Below are positions 28,221 through 37,966 of a DNA stretch of 64,000 nt, in pieces (the stretch's first letter is position 1; every line of letters begins with the position of its first letter). The notes below the pieces were generated by a model. The model did not search any database. It was not told the origin of the DNA and saw only the letters and a program-made list of their open reading frames with translations. A program made the translations under genes and the position numbers. The stretch spans positions 1 through 64,000 of the forward strand of contig NZ_JAFKID010000006.1 in NCBI RefSeq assembly GCF_017306545.1, read 5' to 3'. This stretch comes from Mesorhizobium sp. (GTDB taxonomy: Bacteria; Pseudomonadota; Alphaproteobacteria; Rhizobiales; Rhizobiaceae).

Positions 28221-29195
28221 TCACCCCGCTATGTCGATCACCCCGCAGTCGCCGACGGCGGTACCGAAAGCGATGCGGCGGCCTTCGCCGTCCCACATCA
28301 GCGCCGTGACGGCGCCCTTGCCGGGGCGGCGCAGCAACACTTCCTTCGCATCGGCGAAGCGCGAGGCCAGCACCATGCCGTCGTCGTAGCCGATCGCCAC
28401 CACCTCCTCGGAGGGATGGCATGACACGCAGGTCACCATCGCGTCGCCGCGCGTGCCGAGTTCCAGCGGCGCCTTGCCCATCGGCCCGTCCTTGCCCTGG
28501 AAGGGCCAGACGATCGCCGCCGGCGCGCCGGAGCTTGCCAGCCACTTGCCCTTGGCCGCCCACGACAGGCTTTTGACCTTGGCCGGATAGCCCGACATGC
28601 GCATGTGCTTGCAGTCGGCGAGCTTCCAGCCATGCAGGGCGTTCTCCTGCATGGCGGTGACGAGGAAGGCGCCGTCCGGCGAGAAGGTGGCTCCGGTGTG
28701 CGCGCCGGCCCATTCCAGCTCGGTCGGCTTGCCGTCGGCGGCGGGAAAATGCAGCGTCGCGCCGTTGTAGCGGGCGACCGCGATGCGCATGCCCTTCGGC
28801 GCGAAGGCGATGCCTTCCACCGAGCGGGGATGGGAAAACTCTTTCACCTTGCCGTCGGCGAAACGCACGAAGGCATTGCGTCCCGCGCCGTAGGCGACCG
28901 CGCCCTGCGGGCCGGCGGCCACGCAGGTGATCCACTTCTTGCCGGCGCTTGCCAGCTCTTCGGCCGTGCCGTCCGCCTTGGCGGCAAAAACCTTGCCGTC
29001 CTCGCCGGCGGTGACGAGCCGGTTTGCCGCCGTGTCGAGGGCGGTGCAAAGCAGGCCGTCATTGGCCTGCACGGTCTTATGGCCATGGTCGAGCCGGTGC
29101 ACCGCGCCGTCGGCGAAGGCGAAGAAGGGAATGTCGTTCAGGAAGACGGCGGCGAGGCAATGGCCGTCGATGTCAAGCGGGGCGACTGTGGGCAC
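28221..29195 (-). CDS. WD40-repeat beta-propeller protein
   Basis: A 324-residue protein that reads as repeated short beta-propeller blades: LVTAGEDGKVFAA, VEGIAFAPKGMRIAVARYNG, TGATFSPDGAFLVTAMQENA, VTALMWDGEGRRIAFGTAVG. No catalytic motif or signal peptide is seen, so it is likely a cytoplasmic interaction scaffold. It follows the COG0523 GTPase gene on the same strand, across 161 bp that holds a family A repeat. WD40 proteins are unusual in small bacterial operons; its partner may be the GTPase. Confidence 0.82.
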   Translation of the reverse strand: MPTVAPLDIDGHCLAAVFLNDIPFFAFADGAVHRLDHGHKTVQANDGLLCTALDTAANRLVTAGEDGKVFAAKADGTAEELASAGKKWITCVAAGPQGAVAYGAGRNAFVRFADGKVKEFSHPRSVEGIAFAPKGMRIAVARYNGATLHFPAADGKPTELEWAGAHTGATFSPDGAFLVTAMQENALHGWKLADCKHMRMSGYPAKVKSLSWAAKGKWLASSGAPAAIVWPFQGKDGPMGKAPLELGTRGDAMVTCVSCHPSEEVVAIGYDDGMVLASRFADAKEVLLRRPGKGAVTALMWDGEGRRIAFGTAVGDCGVIDIAG

Positions 29196-29220
29196 GAAAG
29201 ATATTCCATCCGATGTTGGC

Positions 29221-29346
29221 GCTGCGCCTCACCCTTACCCTCTCCCCGCAAGGACGGGGAGAGGGGAATCGCCGATGGCGCAACTGCTCTCCTCTCCCCG
29301 TTCTCACGGGGAGAGGATGCCGGCAGGCAGGTGAGGGGCGGCGCTG
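29221..29346. repeat. palindromic intergenic repeat, family A copy 6
   Basis: It begins GCTGCGCCTCACCCTTACCC TCTCCCCG and ends GAGGATGCCGGCAGGCAGGT GAGGGGCGGCGC, with two CCCC...GGGGAGAGG hairpins. It lies between the COG0523 GTPase gene and the WD40 gene, on the transcribed strand of both. Confidence 0.9.
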
Positions 29347-29356
29347 ATGGTGAAAA

Positions 29357-30376
29357 TTAAGCCGCCTGGCACGCCTCGAAGCTCTTGCGCAGTCGCTCGG
29401 CGTCGAGGTCGCGGCCGATGAAGACCAGCCGGCTCTCGTGTTTCTCGCCGTCCTTCCAGGCGCGCTGGTGGTCGCCCTCGATGATCATATGGACACCCTG
29501 CAAGACGTAGCGGTCGGGGTCGTCCTTGAAGGCGATGATGCCCTTGAGCCTGAGGATGTTCGGGCCTTCGAGCTGCGTCACCTTCTCGATCCAGGGGAAG
29601 AATTTCTTCGAATCCATCTCGCCGGCGCGCAGCGACACCGACTGCACCGTCACGTCGTGGATGGCGGACGGATGCGCATGGTCGTGGTGGTCATGATCGT
29701 GATGATCGTGGTCGTGCTCCTCGTCGTCGAGGAAATGCGGGTCGTTTTCCAGCGCCCGCTTGAGGTCGAAGGCGCCGCGATCGAGAACGTTGGCAAGATC
29801 GACGCCGGACCGCTGGGTGCGGTGGATCTTCGCCGTCGGGTTGATGGCACGCACCGTGGCCTCGACGGCGGCGAGTTCCTCCGGCGTGACGAGGTCGGTC
29901 TTGTTCAGCACCACCACATCGGCGAACGCGATCTGGTCTTCCGCCTCTTTCGAATCCTTCAGGCGCAAGGGCAAGTGCTTGGCGTCGACCAGCGCCACAA
30001 CCGCGTCGAGCCTGGTCTTGGAGCGCACGTCCTCGTCCATGAAGAAGGTTTGCGCGACGGGCGCGGGGTCTGCCAGTCCCGTCGTCTCCACAAGAATGGC
30101 GTCGAAACGGCCGGGGCGCCGCATCAGGCCTTCGACGACGCGCACGAGGTCGCCGCGCACCGTGCAGCACACGCAGCCATTGTTCATCTCGTAGATTTCC
30201 TCGTCGGATTCCACGATCAGGTCGTTGTCGATGCCGATCTCGCCGAACTCGTTGACGATGACGGCATAGCGCCGGCCGTGGTTTTCCGACAGGATGCGGT
30301 TGAGCAGCGTCGTCTTGCCGGAACCGAGATAGCCGGTCAGCACTGTGACGGGGATCTGCGCCTGGGCTTCGCTCAT
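29357..30376 (-). CDS. COG0523/CobW-family GTPase, putative zinc metallochaperone
   Basis: A 339-residue G3E GTPase. Walker A GYLGSGKTT is at residues 15-23; the metal-binding GCVCC motif is at 67-71; VVLNKTDLV is the guanine-specificity motif. A His/Asp-rich stretch (DHDHHDHDHHDHAHP, about residue 235) is typical of the zinc subgroup (ZigA/YeiR-like). The C-terminal CobW_C domain follows. It likely hands zinc to target proteins under starvation. Start ATG 30374-30376. No Zur-type dyad was found in the 258 bp upstream, so zinc control is inferred from the family only. Confidence 0.9.
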   Translation of the reverse strand: MSEAQAQIPVTVLTGYLGSGKTTLLNRILSENHGRRYAVIVNEFGEIGIDNDLIVESDEEIYEMNNGCVCCTVRGDLVRVVEGLMRRPGRFDAILVETTGLADPAPVAQTFFMDEDVRSKTRLDAVVALVDAKHLPLRLKDSKEAEDQIAFADVVVLNKTDLVTPEELAAVEATVRAINPTAKIHRTQRSGVDLANVLDRGAFDLKRALENDPHFLDDEEHDHDHHDHDHHDHAHPSAIHDVTVQSVSLRAGEMDSKKFFPWIEKVTQLEGPNILRLKGIIAFKDDPDRYVLQGVHMIIEGDHQRAWKDGEKHESRLVFIGRDLDAERLRKSFEACQAA

Positions 30377-30634
30377 GATGGGGCCTCTGAGATGGGAAAG
30401 GATTGCGCTCCATATAGGAGGTCGCTGCCGTTTTTGCACGGCACAAGCTGTGATCCAGCGAGACGGAGCCTCCTGTCGGATTCCTTTGTCATCTAACTGA
30501 AATAATCATCTGTCATGAGCGCTGCGGATGATGCGCCTTGCCGGCAAAGCGTTTGTTTGCGGCGGGCGAGGATCGCCGGTTGCCAACACGTCCGTCGCGG
30601 CTATCGTGGCCGGGCGGCTCCGAGGAGAACGATC

Positions 30635-31129
30635 ATGGCCAAGGCAGACAGGGCGGCGACGATGAGCCGGCTGCATTCGGCCGCCAGGCTGGCGCGCACG
30701 GCGCTCGCCGCGCGGCTTCTCGCGCACGGCTTCTATGCCGGGCAGGACCAGATCATGCTGGCGCTCGACCGCGAGGACGGCCAGACGCCGGGCGCCCTTG
30801 CGGAACGCCTCGGCGTGCGCCCGCCCACCATCACCAAGACCATCAACCGTTTGCAGGCACAGGGTTTTCTCGACAAGCGCGCCTCCAATTCGGACGCCCG
30901 CCAGGCGCACATCTTTTTGACCGACGTCGGCCGCGAGGCCATCCAGGCCATCGAGAAGTCGGTGAAGAAGACCGAGAAGCAGGCGTTGAAGGGCCTGGAC
31001 AAGAAGGAACAGAAAGCGCTGTTCAAGCTGCTTGCCCGCATCGAGGCCAACCTGTCCGGTGGTGAGCCGGCGCCGGCGGAAGACGAGGCCGAGGAGATCG
31101 CGGAGCCGGTCGCCGAGACGTCGGCCTAA
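30635..31129 (+). CDS. MarR-family transcriptional regulator
   Basis: A 164-residue winged-helix regulator: QDQIMLALDREDGQTPGALA, ERLGVRPPTITKTINRLQAQ (recognition helix), GFLDKRASNSDARQAHIFL (wing) and a long C-terminal helix with Lys/Glu coiled-coil character. The acidic tail PAEDEAEEIAEPVAETSA is unusual but not unprecedented. ATG at 30635 is chosen because CGAGGAG precedes it by 7 bp. Divergent from the COG0523 gene; target and ligand are unknown. Confidence 0.85.
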   Translation: MAKADRAATMSRLHSAARLARTALAARLLAHGFYAGQDQIMLALDREDGQTPGALAERLGVRPPTITKTINRLQAQGFLDKRASNSDARQAHIFLTDVGREAIQAIEKSVKKTEKQALKGLDKKEQKALFKLLARIEANLSGGEPAPAEDEAEEIAEPVAETSA

Positions 31130-31209
31130 GAGCCGTCGCTGCATTCCACGTCGGTAAAATCCACAAGCCGGCGAAAAAGCTTTGATTTGCCCCGGATCGA
31201 TGGCATAAG

Positions 31210-31234
31210 CCGCATTTAAACAGTTTAAATGCGG
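31210..31234. promoter_or_regulatory. perfect 25-bp palindromic operator upstream of a LacI-type gene
   Basis: CCGCATTTAAAC (31210-31221), central A, then GTTTAAATGCGG (31223-31234): a perfect palindrome of 12-bp arms. It lies directly at the 5' end of the LacI-type gene and likely is its autoregulatory operator. It even includes the first base of the GTG at 31234, which makes that GTG a doubtful start. Confidence 0.75.
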
Positions 31235-32274
31235 TGCGGGGAGAGTGCGCGCTGGCACAGAAGATCAAGCTTTCGACCATTGCCGACGCGCTCGGCGTTT
31301 CCACCGCCACCGTTTCGCTGGCGTTGCGCGACAGCCCGCTGGTGGCGGGCGCGACACGTGAAAAGATCAAGGAACACGCGCGCGAGATCGGCTACATCTA
31401 CAACCGCCGCGCCGCCTCGCTGCGCACCTCGCGTTCCGGCATCGTCGGCGTCGTCGTGCACGACATCATGAACCCCTTCTACGCCGAGATCCTGCGCTCC
31501 ATCGAGCATGAGCTCGATCGCAGCCGGCAGACGTTCCTGCTTTCCAACCATTACGACCAATTGGAAAAGCAGCGCACCTTCATCGACACGCTGCTGCAAC
31601 TCGGCGCCGACGGTGTCATCATGTCGCCGGCCATCGACACGCCGGCCGCCGACATCCTCATGGCGGAAGAGAACGGCCTGCCTGCGGTGCTGATCGCGCG
31701 TGACGTCGACGGCGCGCATGTGCCGGTATTCCGCGGCGACGACGCCTATGGGACGGCGCTCGCCACCAACCATCTCATCTCGCTCGGCCACACCCGCATC
31801 GCCATGGTCGGCGGCACCGACCAGACCTCCACCGGCCGCGACCGCTACCAGGGCTACGTCAACGCCATGCGGGCGGCCGGGCTGGAGATCAGGCCGTCGT
31901 GGCGCATTCCCGGCCCGCGTACCAAGCAGGCCGGTTTCGAGGCAGCGAGCCAGTTCCTGGCGCTGAAGGACCGGCCGACCGCCGCCTGCTGCTGGAACGA
32001 TCTCGTCGCCATCGGACTGATGAACGGCATCGCCCGCGCCGGGCTGGTGCCGGGCATCGACATTTCCGTCACAGGCTACGACGACCTGGAGGAAGCGGCG
32101 ATCGCCACGCCGGCGCTGACGACGGTCTGGAACGGCCAGCGCGAGGTCGGCCGCCGCGCCGCCAGCGCACTGCTCGACAAGCTGGCCGGCGAACCGGTGC
32201 ATATCTCGCAGGACCTCATCAAACCGGAACTGCATGTGCGCCAGTCCACCGGCCGGCCGGTCGAGCGACGCTGA
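31234..32274 (+). CDS. LacI-family transcriptional regulator
   Basis: A ~346-residue LacI regulator: helix-turn-helix KLSTIADALGVSTATVSLAL, hinge EIGYIYNRRAASLRTSRSG, and a sugar-type ligand domain with GVVVHDIMNPFYAEILRSIE, GADGVIMSPAIDTP and SVTGYDDLEEAAIATPALTT. The listed start is the GTG at 31234, but the palindromic operator ends there; a CTG at 31252, preceded by GGGGAGAG, would start at the conserved LAQKIKLSTIAD region. It is followed 52 bp later by a 2-hydroxyacid dehydrogenase gene, its probable target or partner. Confidence 0.87.
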   Translation: MRGECALAQKIKLSTIADALGVSTATVSLALRDSPLVAGATREKIKEHAREIGYIYNRRAASLRTSRSGIVGVVVHDIMNPFYAEILRSIEHELDRSRQTFLLSNHYDQLEKQRTFIDTLLQLGADGVIMSPAIDTPAADILMAEENGLPAVLIARDVDGAHVPVFRGDDAYGTALATNHLISLGHTRIAMVGGTDQTSTGRDRYQGYVNAMRAAGLEIRPSWRIPGPRTKQAGFEAASQFLALKDRPTAACCWNDLVAIGLMNGIARAGLVPGIDISVTGYDDLEEAAIATPALTTVWNGQREVGRRAASALLDKLAGEPVHISQDLIKPELHVRQSTGRPVERR

Positions 32275-32326
32275 AAGCACGGCCGTCTCGCATCGCGCCT
32301 CGTCACATACCGCAGGAGAACCCGCC

Positions 32327-33316
32327 ATGGGTGCCGATCTTCGTTCCGTCGCCGTCCTCATTCCCGGCAAACTGCACGAGCAGTCCGTCAAGCGCATCGG
32401 CGAGACGTTCCGGCTGGTCGCCATCGACACCATCGATCCCGCCCTTTTGACCGACGAGCTGAAGGCGACGGTGCGCGGCATCGCCGCCTCGCCGGCCATC
32501 GCCGGCGGTCTTGTCGGGCCGGAGTTTATGCGAGCGCTGCCGAAGCTGGAGATCGTCGCTAATTTCGGCGTCGGCTACGACGGCGTCGATGCCCGCCATG
32601 CCGGCGCCAACGGCATCATGGTTACGAACACGCCCGATGTGTTGACCGAGGAGGTGGCCGACACGGCGCTCGGCCTGCTGATTGCGACCGTGCGCGAACT
32701 GCCGAAGGCGGAAGCCTGGCTGCGCGCCGGCAACTGGGCGGGCAAGGGCAACTATCGCCTGAGCCCGCTGTCGCTGCGCGGCCGCAGCGTCGGCATCTTC
32801 GGCATGGGCCGCATCGGCCTGGCGATCGCGCGCCGGCTGGAGGCGTTCGGCCTGCCGGTCGCCTACCATAATCGTCGCCCGGTCGAGGGCGTGGCTTATC
32901 CATACCACGCCACGTTGAAGGGATTGGCCGAGGCGGTCGACACGCTGATTTCGGTGGCGCCCGGCACGCCGCAGACGGCGAAGGCCGTGAATGCGGATAT
33001 CCTCAAGGCGCTCGGGCCGAACGGCGTCTTCGTCAACATCGGCCGCGGCTCGACTGTGGACGAGGCAGCGCTTGCCGCCGCCCTTGCCGGCGGCACCATC
33101 GCCGCCGCCGGCCTCGACGTCTTCGCCGATGAGCCGAACGTGCCGCAGGCGCTGCTTGATGCGCCCAACACCGTGCTTCTGCCGCATGTCGGCTCGGCCT
33201 CGGTCCACACACGCCGCGCCATGGCGGACCTCGTGGTCGACAACCTGATCGCCTGGTTTTCGGACGGCAAGGCGATCACGCCGGTTCCGGAAACGGCGGG
33301 CGTGAAGGCCCGCTGA
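32327..33316 (+). CDS. D-2-hydroxyacid dehydrogenase (glyoxylate/hydroxypyruvate reductase type)
   Basis: A 329-residue NAD(P)-dependent enzyme with the GMGRIGLAIARRLEAFG nucleotide fold, NIGRGSTVDEAAL (catalytic Arg), DVFADEPNVP (Glu) and LLPHVGSASVHTRR (His). Members reduce glyoxylate, hydroxypyruvate or related 2-ketoacids. Start ATG 32327, AGGAGA 7 bp upstream. Lies just behind a LacI regulator, so likely controlled by it. Glyoxylate from the ureidoglycolate step, or 2-ketoacids from the nearby TRAP system, are reasonable substrates, but the sequence does not decide. Confidence 0.88.
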   Translation: MGADLRSVAVLIPGKLHEQSVKRIGETFRLVAIDTIDPALLTDELKATVRGIAASPAIAGGLVGPEFMRALPKLEIVANFGVGYDGVDARHAGANGIMVTNTPDVLTEEVADTALGLLIATVRELPKAEAWLRAGNWAGKGNYRLSPLSLRGRSVGIFGMGRIGLAIARRLEAFGLPVAYHNRRPVEGVAYPYHATLKGLAEAVDTLISVAPGTPQTAKAVNADILKALGPNGVFVNIGRGSTVDEAALAAALAGGTIAAAGLDVFADEPNVPQALLDAPNTVLLPHVGSASVHTRRAMADLVVDNLIAWFSDGKAITPVPETAGVKAR

Positions 33317-33329
33317 GGCGAGAGGCCTC

Positions 33330-34103
33330 TTATTCGGCAGCCGTCCGCGCGCCGGTCTTCGCCGCTGCATGGGCGCGCACGGCGTCGCCGAAGGCCTTGA
33401 AAATGCGCTGCGAGACGCTGTCGGATTTCACCCAGTATTCCGGGTGCCATTGCACGCCGACGGCGAAGGCGCGTGAATCCCGCACCGACACGGCTTCCAC
33501 CGTGCCGTCATCGGCCACAGCCTCGATTTGAAGCTTCGGCCCGAGCCGGTCCACCGCCTGCCGGTGCACGGAGTTGACCTTGACCGCGCCGGCACCGAAG
33601 ACACCCGCCAGGCAGCTTCCCGGCTTGATCGACACGGTCTGGTGGATGGCGAAGCGTTCGTCCTGGTTGTCGCTCACCGGCGCGCGATGGTCGAGCGAGC
33701 CCGGCCGTTCCTGGATTTCGCTGGCGAGCGTCCCGCCCAGCGCCACGTTCATTTCCTGGATGCCGCGGCAGATGGCGAGCAGCGGCACGCCGCGCTCCAC
33801 CGCCTTGCGGATCAGCGGCAGCGTGGTGGCGTCGCGCGCCTCGTCGTAAGGCCCGTCGCGCTCGGTCGCCTCCTTGCCGTAGAGCGAGGGATGCACGTTG
33901 GATTTCGCCCCCGTCAGCATCACCCCGTCCACCGCCGAAAGCAGTTCGTCGAGGTCGAGCCGGTCGCCGAAAGACGGCACCAGCAGCGGCAGCACGCCGG
34001 CGCCCGAGAGCGCGGCCTCGAGATATTGCTGGGGCGCTGCGTGCCAGGTGTAGTTCTCGAACTGTTTGACGTCGGTGGAGACGGCGACGAGCGGCTGAAG
34101 CAT
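33330..34103 (-). CDS. gamma-glutamyl-gamma-aminobutyrate hydrolase family protein (peptidase C26)
   Basis: A 257-residue class I glutamine-amidotransferase-like hydrolase. The catalytic Cys lies in LLAICRGIQEMNVALGG and the His-Glu pair in QWHPEYWVKSD. The group hydrolyses gamma-glutamyl amides, such as gamma-Glu-GABA in putrescine breakdown. This fits the PuuA-like ligase encoded at 25342, although they are 6.6 kb apart and not in one operon. ATG at 34101-34103. Convergent with the 2-hydroxyacid dehydrogenase gene (13-bp gap). Confidence 0.87.
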   Translation of the reverse strand: MLQPLVAVSTDVKQFENYTWHAAPQQYLEAALSGAGVLPLLVPSFGDRLDLDELLSAVDGVMLTGAKSNVHPSLYGKEATERDGPYDEARDATTLPLIRKAVERGVPLLAICRGIQEMNVALGGTLASEIQERPGSLDHRAPVSDNQDERFAIHQTVSIKPGSCLAGVFGAGAVKVNSVHRQAVDRLGPKLQIEAVADDGTVEAVSVRDSRAFAVGVQWHPEYWVKSDSVSQRIFKAFGDAVRAHAAAKTGARTAAE

Positions 34104-35524
<1,421 letters not shown>

Positions 35525-35546
35525 GCCGAGCGTATCGCCTGAATTT

Positions 35547-35577
35547 AAAACCCCGGAGCGCCGCTCCGGGGTTTTTT
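35547..35577 (+). terminator. rho-independent terminator of the takP-like gene
   Basis: AAAACCCCGGAGCG (35547-35560) pairs with CGCTCCGGGGTTTT (35562-35575), giving a strong G/C stem closed by a T6 run, 22 bp after the takP-like stop. The A-run on the left makes it able to act for the convergent gene at 35581 as well. Confidence 0.92.
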
Positions 35578-35580
35578 CGT

Positions 35581-35955
35581 TTAGTTGGCGCTGGCGCAGA
35601 CCTCTACCAGCAGGCCGCCAGGCGCGCGGCAGTAGAAGGTGACTGTCGCGGTGTCCCCGCGAGCCAACCGCTGCACGGCGCCGGGCGCATAGCCGGCCGT
35701 CTCCAGCTCGGCATGCTTGGCCCGGACCTCGTCGGGGTTCGTCACCACGAAGCCGACGTGCCAGCCCTCGGGATAGGCTGCCGCCTCGCCCTTTCCCGGC
35801 TTCATCAGGTTGAGATCGAAGCCGTCAGCGCCGCGCAGAATCGCGAAGGCGTCCTTTCCGCGCATGGCGACCTGCTCGAAGGCGAAATGGCGGATGAAGA
35901 AACGGGCGAGGGCGGCGACGTCGCCGGTGACGATGTTGGCATGGTTCAGGCGCAT
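35581..35955 (-). CDS. VOC-superfamily protein
   Basis: A 124-residue glyoxalase/bleomycin-resistance-fold protein: MRLNHANIVTGDVAALARFF at the front and GDTATVTFYCRAPGGLLVEV at the end, with metal-ligand-type His and Glu. Substrate unknown. Located between the terminator of the takP-like gene and the dctM gene; could be co-transcribed with dctQ-dctM upstream after a 226-bp gap. Confidence 0.8.
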   Translation of the reverse strand: MRLNHANIVTGDVAALARFFIRHFAFEQVAMRGKDAFAILRGADGFDLNLMKPGKGEAAAYPEGWHVGFVVTNPDEVRAKHAELETAGYAPGAVQRLARGDTATVTFYCRAPGGLLVEVCASAN

Positions 35956-36181
35956 GGCGATATCCTGTGCGGTGCGAGGATGGACCGTCCAAGGCAGAAG
36001 AGAACGTCGAAGACAAACCAGCCAGCCTCGCGGACTTTGGTCCGCGCGGTCCAGCCGCGGGTCGCGCCGCAGGCGGCGAACAGGCTTGCCTTGCAGGCAA
36101 AGGCCGGACTACCGAACCGGCCATGTCTTTTTCGGCGCACCACTCTTAGCCGAATTGGGCCCTATCCGACAACCGCCGAGA

Positions 36182-37966
36182 TCAATTGAAGCTCGGCGGT
36201 TGCGAAAGATCGGGCGTTGCCGGTGCGGCAGGCTGCTGCGCCGGAGCGTCGCCGAAGCTCGGCGGCTGGGAAAGGTCCGGCGCTGCCGGAGCGGCCGGTG
36301 CTGTTCCGCCTTGCGGGGCGGCGGGCGCGCCGAGCGGCGGCAGTGACAGGCCCGGCAGTTCCGGCACCTTGATCTCGATCGTGCCGGGATCGACCACCTT
36401 GCCCTTGTAGTGCATGACCATCTGCGGGAACAGGATGGTCAGCGCGATCATCAAGACCTGAATCAGCACGAAGGGCACCGCGCCCCAGTAGATCTGGCCG
36501 GTCGTCACCGGCGCGATCTGCTTGCCGGTGATGCGGTCGAGATAGGGTACGCGCGCCGCCACCGAGCGGAGATAGAACAGCGCGAAGCCGAAGGGCGGGT
36601 GCATGAACGACGTCTGCATGTTGACGCCGAGCAGCACGCCGAACCAGATCAGGTCGATGCCGAGCTTTTCCGCCGCCGGCGCCAGCAGCGGCACGATGAT
36701 GAAGGCCAGCTCGAAGAAATCGAGGAAGAAGGCGAGGAAGAACACCAGGAGGTTGACGACGATGAGGAAGCCGAGCTCGCCGCCGGGCAGAGAGACGAGC
36801 AGGTGCTCCACCCACAGGTGCCCGTTGACGCCGTAGAAGGTCAGCGAAAAGACGCGCGAGCCGATCAGGATGAACAATACGAAGGACGACAGCCGTGTCG
36901 TCGAGGCGAGCGCCTGCCGGACCACGTCGAGCGTCAGCCGCCGCTTGGCGGCGGCCATGACGAGCGCGCCGACGGCGCCCATGGCACCGCCTTCCGTCGG
37001 CGTGGCGATGCCGAGGAAGATGGTGCCGAGCACCAGGAACACCAGCGCCAGCGGCGGGATCAGCACGATGACGACCTGCTGGGCCAGCCGCGACATCATG
37101 TTGAGGTTGAGCGCCTTGTCGGCGATGGCGACGATGTAGATGAAAACGACGCCGACCGTGGCGGCGAGGATGTCGGCGTTTTCGCCATGCGTCGGCTCGA
37201 GATAGCGATAGGCGCCGCAGGCGACCGCCACCGTCGCCAGCAGCGCGAAGAGCAGCGAGGTGACGCCGTGGCCGAGCGTGCGCGCCTCCGCCGGCAAGGC
37301 GGGCGCCCAGTTCGGCCGCACGATCGATACGACCAGTACGTAGCTCATATAGAGGCCGGTCAGCACCAGACCGGGGATCAGCGCGCCGCTGTACATGTCG
37401 CCGACCGAACGGCCGAGCTGGTCGGCCAGCACGATCAGCACCAGCGAGGGCGGAATGATCTGCGCCAGCGTGCCGGAGGCGGCGATGACGCCCGACGCCA
37501 GCCGCCGGTCGTAACCGTAGCGCAGCATGATCGGCAGCGAGATCAGCCCCATGGCGATGACTGAGGCGGCGACGACGCCGGTGGTGGCGGCAAGCAGGGC
37601 GCCCACGAGAATGACCGCATAGGCGAGCCCGCCGCGGATCGGGCCGAACAGCTGGCCGATCGTGTCGAGCAGGTCCTCGGCCATGCCCGAGCGTTCGAGC
37701 ACGATGCCCATGAAGGTGAAGAACGGGATGGCGAGCAGCGTGTCGTTGGCCATGACGCCGCCGTAGAAGCGGTCGGGCAGGGCGTAGAGCAGCGGCCAGG
37801 ACAGGTTGATGGAGCCCGAGGAGTAGGGGGCGAGTTCGACGCCGATGAAGAAGAAGAGCAGGCCGTTGGCGGCGAGCGAGAAGGCGACGGGATAGCCGAT
37901 CAGGAGAAAGACGATCAGCGAAACGAACATGATCGGCGCCATGTTCTGCGCGATGAGCTCGATCAC
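36182..37966 (-). CDS. TRAP transporter large permease (DctM type) with Pro/Ala-rich C-terminal repeats
   Basis: A 594-residue multi-pass membrane protein with DctM/TRAP-T features: SLIVFLLIGYPVAFSLAANG, IPFFTFMGIVLERSGMAEDL, GGLAYAVILVGALLAATTG, GIATPTEGGAMGAVGAL. It forms the sodium-driven pore with DctQ and the TakP-like protein. At the C-terminus there is a soluble tail with two copies of a PDLSQPPSF unit in a Pro/Ala-rich context (last ~40 residues). The long form of DctM is usual for 2-oxo acid systems; the repeated tail is not. The start overlaps the dctQ stop by 4 bp. Confidence 0.9.
   Translation of the reverse strand: MIELIAQNMAPIMFVSLIVFLLIGYPVAFSLAANGLLFFFIGVELAPYSSGSINLSWPLLYALPDRFYGGVMANDTLLAIPFFTFMGIVLERSGMAEDLLDTIGQLFGPIRGGLAYAVILVGALLAATTGVVAASVIAMGLISLPIMLRYGYDRRLASGVIAASGTLAQIIPPSLVLIVLADQLGRSVGDMYSGALIPGLVLTGLYMSYVLVVSIVRPNWAPALPAEARTLGHGVTSLLFALLATVAVACGAYRYLEPTHGENADILAATVGVVFIYIVAIADKALNLNMMSRLAQQVVIVLIPPLALVFLVLGTIFLGIATPTEGGAMGAVGALVMAAAKRRLTLDVVRQALASTTRLSSFVLFILIGSRVFSLTFYGVNGHLWVEHLLVSLPGGELGFLIVVNLLVFFLAFFLDFFELAFIIVPLLAPAAEKLGIDLIWFGVLLGVNMQTSFMHPPFGFALFYLRSVAARVPYLDRITGKQIAPVTTGQIYWGAVPFVLIQVLMIALTILFPQMVMHYKGKVVDPGTIEIKVPELPGLSLPPLGAPAAPQGGTAPAAPAAPDLSQPPSFGDAPAQQPAAPATPDLSQPPSFN

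Noticed and set aside
30377-30634. Zur operator between the COG0523 gene and marR
   Set aside because: TGTCATCT and ATCTGTCAT words occur near 30487-30514, but they are not arranged as the known alphaproteobacterial Zur palindrome.
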